NCBI RefSeq assembly: GCF_037948395.1 | Contig: NZ_CP149940.1 | Span: forward strand, 806,001 to 870,000 | Length of the DNA: 64,000 nt | Source: Serratia nevei | Lineage (GTDB): Bacteria > Pseudomonadota > Gammaproteobacteria > Enterobacterales > Enterobacteriaceae | Direction: 5' to 3' | Shown here: piece after piece, positions 57,942 through 64,000 of the stretch | Layout of the letters: each line of letters starts with the position of its first letter | Position numbering within the stretch: position 1 is the first letter of the stretch | Translations under genes and position numbers: made by a program | Notes under the pieces: generated by a model | What the model was told of the DNA's origin: nothing | Databases searched by the model: none | Seen by the model: the letters and a program-made list of their open reading frames with translations, nothing else

Positions 57942-58061
57942 TGCCTGGCGGCAATAGCGCGGTGGTCCCACCTGACCCCATGCCGAACTCAGAAGTGAAA
58001 CGCCGTAGCGCCGATGGTAGTGTGGGGTCTCCCCATGCGAGAGTAGGACACTGCCAGGCAT
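57942..58061 (+). rRNA. rrf: 5S ribosomal RNA
   Basis: 120 bases from TGCCTGGCGGC to CTGCCAGGCAT, the ends pairing with each other. Confidence 0.98.
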
Positions 58062-58153
58062 CAAATAAACGTTATCAGTGTGACGACTGGTAATGCGCAA
58101 ATCGCAGAGCGCGATTTTGCCGGCATCGAGAGATGCAACGTAAAAGAATCGGT

Positions 58154-58230
58154 GGAGCGGTAGTTCAGTTGGTTAGAATACCTGCCTGTCACGCAGGGGG
58201 TCGCGGGTTCGAGCCCCGTCCGTTCCGCCA
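58154..58230 (+). tRNA. aspU: tRNA-Asp (GTC anticodon), distal gene of the rRNA operon
   Basis: 77 bases with anticodon GTC (CCTGTCACG), T-loop GGTTCGAGCC and encoded CCA. In E. coli rrnH (aspU) and rrnC carry a distal tRNA-Asp; the dkgB gene that follows fits rrnH. Confidence 0.96.
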
Positions 58231-58240
58231 CTTAATTGAT

Positions 58241-58270
58241 AAGCCCTGAGTCTCTGACTCAGGGCTTTTT
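58241..58270 (+). terminator. Terminator of the rRNA operon
   Basis: AAGCCCTGAGT/ACTCAGGGCTT followed by TTTTT, 11 bases after tRNA-Asp. Confidence 0.92.
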
Positions 58271-58443
58271 CATATGCAAAATTCACGGAATATCGTCGAA
58301 ATTGCCACCGCTCCTGCCGCTTTTCCTCAATATTGTTGCCTGTTGATCAAAAGTCTTATGCCGAACCTGGCGTTTTTGCTCACTAAAAATATTGCCATAC
58401 TCTCTCGCATTGCTATTTATCCACTAATGAGAGAGTAAAAATT

Positions 58444-59247
58444 GTGAGCATTCCTGCATTTGGTTTAGGTACTTTCCGCCTTCAGGATCAGGTCGTTATC
58501 GACTCGGTGAGTACGGCGCTGGAACTGGGCTATCGGGCTATCGATACCGCACAGATCTATGAAAACGAAGCGGCCGTCGGCCAGGCTATCGCAGCCAGCG
58601 GTGTGCCGCGTGACGAGCTGTTCATCACGACCAAAATTTGGATCGCGAATCTGGCCAAGGGGTCATTAATTCCCAGCCTGCGAGACAGCTTGGTCAAACT
58701 GCAGACCTCGTATGTCGATCTGACATTGATTCACTGGCCATCGCCAAATGATGAAGTGTCGGTCGCCGAGTTTATGGCTGAATTGCTGGAAGCCAAGCGA
58801 TTGGGGCTAACCCGTCAGATAGGGGTATCCAATTTCACGGTCGATCTGATGCAGCAGGCGATTGACGCGGTCGGTGCCGATCAGATCGCAACCAACCAGA
58901 TCGAACTGTCGCCGTTCTTGCAGAATGAGAAAGTGGTGGCGTTCGCACGGCAGCATGGCATTGCCATCACCTCTTATATGACGCTGGCGTATGGCAAAGC
59001 GTTGCAGGAGGAGACGATCAAGCGTATCGCGGCGCGGCACAAGGCGACGCCGGCACAGGTGGTCCTGGCCTGGGCGCTGAAGCTCGGCTACGCGGTGATC
59101 CCTTCCTCGACCAAGCGTGAAAACCTGGAAAGCAACCTGCTAGCGCAGCAGCTGCAGCTGAGTGATGAAGATATGGCACAGATTGCCGCGCTGGAAAGCA
59201 ACGGCCGGTTGGTCAGCCCGGAAGGTCTGGCACCCGACTGGGACTAA
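58444..59247 (+). CDS. dkgB: 2,5-diketo-D-gluconate reductase B (aldo/keto reductase)
   Basis: A 267-residue NADPH-dependent reductase of the AKR5 group that reduces 2,5-diketogluconate and methylglyoxal. The catalytic set is visible in [11 protein letters not shown] (Asp, Tyr), TTKIW (Lys) and LIHWPSP (His). Start codon GTG, in line with the E. coli protein. An 8-bp inverted repeat lies just upstream (58399-58436). Confidence 0.96.
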   Translation: MSIPAFGLGTFRLQDQVVIDSVSTALELGYRAIDTAQIYENEAAVGQAIAASGVPRDELFITTKIWIANLAKGSLIPSLRDSLVKLQTSYVDLTLIHWPSPNDEVSVAEFMAELLEAKRLGLTRQIGVSNFTVDLMQQAIDAVGADQIATNQIELSPFLQNEKVVAFARQHGIAITSYMTLAYGKALQEETIKRIAARHKATPAQVVLAWALKLGYAVIPSSTKRENLESNLLAQQLQLSDEDMAQIAALESNGRLVSPEGLAPDWD

Positions 59248-59267
59248 TCTTCAGATATGATGACCTC

Positions 59268-59293
59268 AGGCGCTCGAGAGAGCGCCTTTTTTA
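59268..59293. terminator. Terminator between dkgB and yafC
   Basis: AGGCGCTC-GAGA-GAGCGCCT followed by TTTTT; ends directly at the yafC stop codon. Confidence 0.88.
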
Positions 59294-60178
59294 TCACTTT
59301 AACCGCTCGCTGATAAAATCGATAAAGCTGCGCAGGCGGTTACTGACGGCGCTATCGCTGTAGTACACCGCGTTGATCGGCATTTCGAGTGGCAGCGTGT
59401 CCCCCACCAGAAGGGGGACCAGATCCCCGCGTTTGACGTCTTCATCACTCATAAAGTCCGACAGGCAGGCGATGCCGTTGCCGTGCAGGCACAGGTGGCG
59501 CTGGGTTTCGCCGCTGTTGGTGGTCAGCCCCGGAACGATCTCCAGTTGGCGACCATCGGCACAGGCCAGCGGCCAGCGGTTTAGGTTAGGCAGGTCGTTA
59601 AAGCCGATGCAGCAATGGTGTTCCAGATCGGCCACCGTCTTTGGCGCGCCATACTGCGCCAGGTAGGCGGGGGAGGCCAGGATGCGCCGATAGCTGGCCA
59701 TTAGCTTGCGCGCTTTCAGCGTAGAGTCCGTCAGCTCGCCGACGCGGATTGCGATATCCACTTTCCGTTCGATCAAATTGATGAAGTTTTCCGAAGAGAC
59801 TAACGATAGCGACATTTCCGGATAGCGTTCACGAAACTCGGCGACCAGCGGCGTCAACAGATGCAAGACGACCGGCGTTGCGGCATCGACGCGCAGCAGC
59901 CCCTGCGGGCGTTGGCGGCTTTCCAGCAACGCATTTTCCGCTGCGGCCATATCGCTCAACACCTTTTGCACCTGCCGAAAGTAGTTTTCGCCTTCCTGTG
60001 TCAGGCTGATTTGGCGTGTCGTACGGTTGAGCAGGGTCACGCCCAGCTTGCTCTCCAGTTTTTTTACCGTACGGCTAACCACGGAGTTGGCCTGCTGCAG
60101 GCGCTCTGCCGCCCGGCTGAAGCTGCCGCTCTCCACTACGGTGACAAAGGTGATAAGCTCGTCCGAATTCGCTTTCAT
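59294..60178 (-). CDS. yafC: LysR-type regulator YafC
   Basis: A 294-residue LysR regulator with N-terminal winged helix-turn-helix ([36 protein letters not shown]) and a C-terminal effector-binding domain. It belongs to the CrgA-like subgroup. It converges on dkgB and is next to yafD, as in E. coli. Target genes are not known; dkgB is a possible one. Start at MKANSDEL; an ATG seven codons upstream is an alternative. Confidence 0.93.
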   Translation of the reverse strand: MKANSDELITFVTVVESGSFSRAAERLQQANSVVSRTVKKLESKLGVTLLNRTTRQISLTQEGENYFRQVQKVLSDMAAAENALLESRQRPQGLLRVDAATPVVLHLLTPLVAEFRERYPEMSLSLVSSENFINLIERKVDIAIRVGELTDSTLKARKLMASYRRILASPAYLAQYGAPKTVADLEHHCCIGFNDLPNLNRWPLACADGRQLEIVPGLTTNSGETQRHLCLHGNGIACLSDFMSDEDVKRGDLVPLLVGDTLPLEMPINAVYYSDSAVSNRLRSFIDFISERLK

Positions 60179-60363
60179 TTTTGCTCCACGGGCAAACATC
60201 GTTTGAAATTTTGAGCGATTTCGTCATTTAATCACGTCGGAGCATCGCCGTCACCCACTTGAGCGCGAACCTGTACATTCCGATATCCCGTGCGCATTTT
60301 GCTGGCCTTTTCGCATTTTTCACCTCTGATGCGTCACCTTTACACAGCTATACCCTCAGAATA

Positions 60364-60392
60364 TTGAAATCACCGCAGACGGCCCCTATAAC
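60364..60392 (+). promoter_or_regulatory. Probable promoter of yafD
   Basis: TTGAAA, 17 bases, TATAAC, about 115 bases before yafD. The rest of the 330-base gap between yafC and yafD shows no gene. Confidence 0.6.
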
Positions 60393-60508
60393 TGAAAAGG
60401 TTATGCCTGTAAAAGCCATGCCCTCTGTGCGGGGCAGGCGTATAATCAATTCACCGTTGGCGAAGTCTTCATCGCCAGTTTCATGCTAATGGGTAATAGG
60501 CGAATCGC

Positions 60509-61303
60509 GTGCCGAAACGAACTTATGCAATGAGGTATGTTGCAGGCCAGCCAGTCGAACGAATTTTTCCTGGCGCCGTTAACCAGCCGTTGCCGCCAGG
60601 GGCTGCGCTGCCGACGACCGGCGCTCTGCGCGTCATGGTATGGAACATTTTCAAACAGCAACGAGCCGACTGGCTTTCGGTGCTGAAAAATCATGGCAAA
60701 GATGCGCAGCTGGTGTTGTTGCAAGAGGCGCAAACCACGCCGGAACTGGTGAGCTACGCTACCGCCAACTATCTGGCGGCCGATCAGGTGCCGGCCTTTG
60801 TGTTGCCGCAACATCCTTCCGGCGTGATGACGCTGGCAGCCGCTCATCCGGTTTACTGCTGCCCGCTGCGTGAGCGTGAGCCGCTGCTGCGGCTGTCCAA
60901 ATCGGCCTTGATCACCGTTTACCCGCTGTACAATGGCGAGCTGTTGATGGTGGTGAATATCCATGCGGTGAACTTCAGCCTGGGAGTCGACGTCTACAGC
61001 AAGCAGCTGGGGCCGATTGGCGAGCAGATCGCCAGCCATCGGGGGCCGGTGATCATGGCGGGGGACTTCAACGCCTGGAGCCGTAAACGTATCAACGCGC
61101 TGTATGACTTTGCCGGCGAAATGGCGCTGCGCGAGGTTAGCTTCACCGACGATCATCGTCGCAAGGCCTTTGGTCGCCCGCTGGACTTCGTGTTTTACCG
61201 TAACCTGGGTGTTGTTGAGGCCTCGGTGCTGGTGACCAGCGCGTCGGATCACAATCCGTTGTTGGTGGAGTTCCACCCGGAAAAAGACTCCCCCGTCTGG
61301 TGA
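60509..61303 (+). CDS. yafD: Endonuclease/exonuclease/phosphatase-family protein YafD
   Basis: A 264-residue protein of the exonuclease III-like phosphodiesterase superfamily. Motifs [45 protein letters not shown] and [12 protein letters not shown] are the complete metal-binding set. Close to E. coli YafD throughout; the substrate is not firmly known. The start is GTG ([15 protein letters not shown]), as the E. coli protein starts [15 protein letters not shown]. Confidence 0.94.
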   Translation: MPKRTYAMRYVAGQPVERIFPGAVNQPLPPGAALPTTGALRVMVWNIFKQQRADWLSVLKNHGKDAQLVLLQEAQTTPELVSYATANYLAADQVPAFVLPQHPSGVMTLAAAHPVYCCPLREREPLLRLSKSALITVYPLYNGELLMVVNIHAVNFSLGVDVYSKQLGPIGEQIASHRGPVIMAGDFNAWSRKRINALYDFAGEMALREVSFTDDHRRKAFGRPLDFVFYRNLGVVEASVLVTSASDHNPLLVEFHPEKDSPVW

Positions 61304-61315
61304 ATCGCAGGTAAT

Positions 61316-61344
61316 AAAAAAGCACCCCAAGGGGTGCTTTTTTT
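61316..61344. terminator. Terminator between yafD and mltD
   Basis: AAAAAGCACCCC-AA-GGGGTGCTTTTT, with A- and T-runs on both sides; serves both converging genes. Confidence 0.92.
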
Positions 61345-61355
61345 GTGCCGGAAAC

Positions 61356-62738
61356 TTAGGTATCCGGCGTTAGCTTGTTGCCGACAAACAGGGTCAACTT
61401 CAGACCGGGTTGCAGACTGCCTTTACCGAGCGTTGAATTCCAACGCATCACGTCGTTAATATCGACGCCGTGACGACGTGCAATGCTGGCGAGCGAATCA
61501 CCTTTGCGAACCTGATAGGTGATACTGCTGTTACTGCCCGTATTGCTGGCCACTTGCAGGGTTTGCCCAACTTTTAAGGCGCTCTTGGCGCGCAAGTTGT
61601 TCCAACTCTGCAAATCGCTGGTCTTAACGTTCAGCCGCTTGGCAATACCCGATAAAGTGTCGCCGGAGCGTACTTTATACGAACTGCCACCGGACAAACC
61701 GCTGTTCTTCGCCAACTGCGTCGTTGGCTGAGTCACGGCGATCTGGCCATCGGCCAGCGAGTCTTTCAGCTGATCGGCGTGCCCTTTGGGAACCATGATG
61801 TAATGGGGCCCGTTAGGTGCCGTAACGCCTTTTTTGTAACCTGGGTTATACGCTTTCATCTTGGTGACCGAAAGCCCTGCCATCTCAGCCGCCTGAGTCA
61901 GCTGGATCTGCTGTCCGACATCGATACGCGCCAGCGCACGGGTTTCATCCGTTTTCGGGAGTTTCACGCCGTACTTCTTGCTGTTCTTGATGATGTCGCT
62001 CAGCGCCAGCATTTTCGGGACATAGATTGACGTTTCACGCGGAAGCGACAGCGCCCAGAAATTGGTTGGCTTACCCTGGCGTTTGTTTGCCTTCACCGCT
62101 TGCATCACGCGGCCTTCACCACTGTTATAGGCGGCTACGGTCAATAACCAGTCGCCGTTAAACATGCGGTTCAAGCGTTGCATCATGTTAAGCGCAGCGG
62201 TTGTCGAGGCGACGACATCGCGTCGACCGTCATACCACTGATTGTTTTTCAAACCATAATTGCGACCCGTTTGCGGCACGATTTGCCATAGCCCTGCGGC
62301 GTTGGCACTTGACGTGGCGTGTGGGTCAAAAGCGCTCTCCACTATGGGTAGCAGTACCAGTTCCATCGGCATATTACGTTTCTTAATCTGCCCGACTATC
62401 CAGTACATGTACGGCTCTGCCCGTAATGTTACATCGTGGAGATAGCTCTTACTTTTTAAGTACTTTCTTTTCTGATCACGGATCCGGGAATTTTCCGGAA
62501 CCTCCATCTTCAGCTCGTCGCTAATGAAGTTCCACAGGTCCTGTTGCGCGGCGGGACTGTTGTTATCCAACCACCGCGCCGAGCTCGCTCGGCCATTTGC
62601 TGTGTACTCTCCTGCTTCACCATCTTGACCAGCCGAAGACAAACTCTGTGCATGCTGTTCTGGCGCCGGTGCGTCCTGCCTGGACGACTGGCAACCCACT
62701 AGCAAGACTGAGGCGAGGAATATCGCTTTAGCCTTCAT
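61356..62738 (-). CDS. mltD: Membrane-bound lytic murein transglycosylase D
   Basis: A 460-residue outer-membrane lipoprotein that cuts peptidoglycan to 1,6-anhydro products. Lipobox SVLLVGC with lipidated Cys16; SLT domain at about 115-230 (VESAFDPHATSSANAAGLWQ with the catalytic Glu); two LysM domains at the C-terminus (YKVRSGDTLSGIAKRL; YQVRKGDSLASIARRHG). Start at MKAKAIFL after rejecting a longer frame without a ribosome site. It shares the yafD-mltD-gloB order with E. coli. Confidence 0.96.
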   Translation of the reverse strand: MKAKAIFLASVLLVGCQSSRQDAPAPEQHAQSLSSAGQDGEAGEYTANGRASSARWLDNNSPAAQQDLWNFISDELKMEVPENSRIRDQKRKYLKSKSYLHDVTLRAEPYMYWIVGQIKKRNMPMELVLLPIVESAFDPHATSSANAAGLWQIVPQTGRNYGLKNNQWYDGRRDVVASTTAALNMMQRLNRMFNGDWLLTVAAYNSGEGRVMQAVKANKRQGKPTNFWALSLPRETSIYVPKMLALSDIIKNSKKYGVKLPKTDETRALARIDVGQQIQLTQAAEMAGLSVTKMKAYNPGYKKGVTAPNGPHYIMVPKGHADQLKDSLADGQIAVTQPTTQLAKNSGLSGGSSYKVRSGDTLSGIAKRLNVKTSDLQSWNNLRAKSALKVGQTLQVASNTGSNSSITYQVRKGDSLASIARRHGVDINDVMRWNSTLGKGSLQPGLKLTLFVGNKLTPDT

Positions 62739-62809
62739 GTGTGTGTCAATGTAGTTGCTTAAAAGACGAGCAATAATACTTTGCTTCGCCAAATAACACA
62801 ACTAAAAGC

Positions 62810-63565
62810 TTAGAAGTTATCTTTCCGCAGGCGTAATTCGGAAAAAACTGAATGAAGGCTTTCTGGTGGTGAATTAAAGCCTAATTTCTTTTGTAAATCA
62901 GCGTCATGGCAACGTAAAAACAGGTTAATTTTGCGCTCTAATTGCAATGTGGTCGGCACGCTGGCTTGGCCTTTTGCCCTTAACGCTTCAACATGTTGTT
63001 GATATGTTTCAATCTCTCGATCTTCCGGCAAAATAGCCCGCGCAAACTTAAGATTTGAAAGAGTATATTCATGCGCGCAGCAAATTAAGGTGTTATCGGG
63101 AAGTTGCGCGAGTTGTTGAAATGAGTCGTACATTTGTTTGGCGGTGCCTTCAAACAGCCTGCCGCAGCCGGCAGAGAACATTGTGTCGCCGCAGAACAGA
63201 TAAGGGGCACTATAGAATGCCACATGGCCTAACGTATGGCCGGGGACGGCGAACGTCCTGTAATGGCGGCCATCGATGTCAAAGGTGTCGCCGTCGCGGA
63301 CGATGTGATTGGCGCCTTTGTCTGCGGTTTCTTGCGGCCCATAGACGGCCAGGCCGGGATACTGGGCCACGATCTGCGCCACGCCGCCGACGTGATCGTG
63401 ATGGTGGTGGGTCAGCAGGATCGCCGCCGGCACCAGCTGCAGGCGCTGCAGCGCTTCGAGCACCGGCTGCGCCTCACCCGGATCGACGATAATGCAGCGT
63501 CCCTGCCGGTCATCCAATAACCAAATGTAATTGTCCTGGAAGGCGGGAATGCTGATAAGATTCAT
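62810..63565 (-). CDS. gloB: Hydroxyacylglutathione hydrolase (glyoxalase II)
   Basis: A 251-residue metallo-beta-lactamase-fold enzyme that releases lactate and glutathione from S-lactoylglutathione in methylglyoxal detoxification. The metal motif [10 protein letters not shown], the GHTLGH histidine and [13 protein letters not shown] are present. N-terminus [17 protein letters not shown] is typical. Divergent from yafS. Confidence 0.97.
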   Translation of the reverse strand: MNLISIPAFQDNYIWLLDDRQGRCIIVDPGEAQPVLEALQRLQLVPAAILLTHHHHDHVGGVAQIVAQYPGLAVYGPQETADKGANHIVRDGDTFDIDGRHYRTFAVPGHTLGHVAFYSAPYLFCGDTMFSAGCGRLFEGTAKQMYDSFQQLAQLPDNTLICCAHEYTLSNLKFARAILPEDREIETYQQHVEALRAKGQASVPTTLQLERKINLFLRCHDADLQKKLGFNSPPESLHSVFSELRLRKDNF

Positions 63566-63609
63566 GGTGTACCTCTCGTTGGCAACGGCTTGAAAGAAGA
63601 TAATAAATC

Positions 63610-64000
63610 ATGAAACCAGCCCATACTCTACAAAAGCTCACCGGCCCGCAGTCCTGGGCGGCGCTGCCGTGGGGGGAGTACTATCGTGAAGCGCTCGAGC
63701 GGCAGTTGCAACCCTGGTGGCCGAAGCTGTTCGGCTTCCATCTGCTGAAGATGGGCATGCTCAGCGCCGAGCTGGCCACGGACAAATGCGCGATTTCCCA
63801 TCAGGTCAACGTAGGGCTGGAGGGCGAAGGGCTGCAGGTGATCGCCGATGCTTATCAACTGCCGTTTGCCGCCAAGTCGGTGGATGCCTGCCTGTTGGCG
63901 CATACGCTGTCCTACGCGGACGATCCGCACCGCATGTTGCGCGAGGTGGACAGGGTATTGATCGACGACGGCTGGTTGGTTATCAGCAGCTTCAATCCGT
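63610..64000 (+). CDS. yafS: YafS-like methyltransferase, 3' end outside window
   Basis: The first 130 codons of a SAM-dependent methyltransferase-like protein (MKPAHTLQKLTGPQSWAALPWGEYYREALERQL). The AYQLPFAAKSVDACLLAHTLSYADDPHRMLREVDRVL segment is the post-motif-I to motif-II part of a class I methyltransferase fold. Function of YafS not known. E. coli has the same order gloB-yafS (divergent). Confidence 0.9.
   Translation, partial: MKPAHTLQKLTGPQSWAALPWGEYYREALERQLQPWWPKLFGFHLLKMGMLSAELATDKCAISHQVNVGLEGEGLQVIADAYQLPFAAKSVDACLLAHTLSYADDPHRMLREVDRVLIDDGWLVISSFNP

Overview
The window is chromosomal DNA of an enterobacterium, very probably Serratia (S. marcescens group). The 16S rRNA gene carries the hypervariable sequence I know from that group, proteins such as RecA (354 aa), LuxS, AlaS, RimM and AroF are close to their E. 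coli counterparts, and the DNA is GC-rich. No database search was possible; all names come from recognising sequence and gene order.

Layout. 1-4335: end of a chitobiose/cellobiose PTS locus (EIIC, a GH1 6-phospho-beta-glucosidase, ChbR, ChbG). 4345-5724: an MFS transporter with a long acidic tail. 5968-21621: a conserved enterobacterial backbone, pncC-recA-recX-alaS-csrA-tRNA(Ser, 3x Arg)-yqaB-yqaA-gshA-micA-luxS-yfjD-ypjD-ffh-rpsP-rimM-trmD-rplS. 21764-41465: a P2-like accessory block. 41516-52427: ydiY, aroF-tyrA, pheL-pheA, raiA, bamD, rluD-pgeF, clpB. 52617-58270: one rRNA operon (16S, tRNA-Glu, 23S, 5S, tRNA-Asp). 58444-64000: dkgB, yafC, yafD, mltD, gloB and the start of yafS.

The accessory block is the most interesting part. 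It has a complete P2-order contractile tail (X, R, V, W, J, I, H, G, FI, FII, E/E', T, U, D), the P2 late activator Ogr, a holin and a SAR-type lysozyme. It has no capsid, portal, terminase or scaffold genes and no integrase. It therefore looks like an R-type tailocin (phage-tail bacteriocin) derived from a P2-type phage. It has several unusual parts: a retained replication initiator (gpA) with its catalytic histidines and tyrosines; a baseplate protein I fused to about 920 extra residues; a repressor with two tandem helix-turn-helix domains; and a small gene of about 57-60 codons driven by a promoter that overlaps a near-consensus LexA box. Ogr-type sites stand before gene X and before the sheath gene. 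Proposed circuit (inference): DNA damage removes LexA, the small protein relieves the repressor, Ogr switches on the late genes, tails assemble and the holin/lysozyme pair releases them.

The housekeeping part shows well-known regulation directly in the sequence: a LexA box before recA, a sigma-E-type promoter for MicA on the strand opposite luxS, TyrR boxes before aroF, a Phe-rich leader peptide and attenuator before pheA, a sigma-32 promoter before clpB, and rrn P1/P2 promoters with boxA. The rRNA operon joins neighbours that in E. coli flank two different operons (clpB of rrnG upstream, aspU-dkgB of rrnH downstream), which suggests an old exchange between rrn operons.
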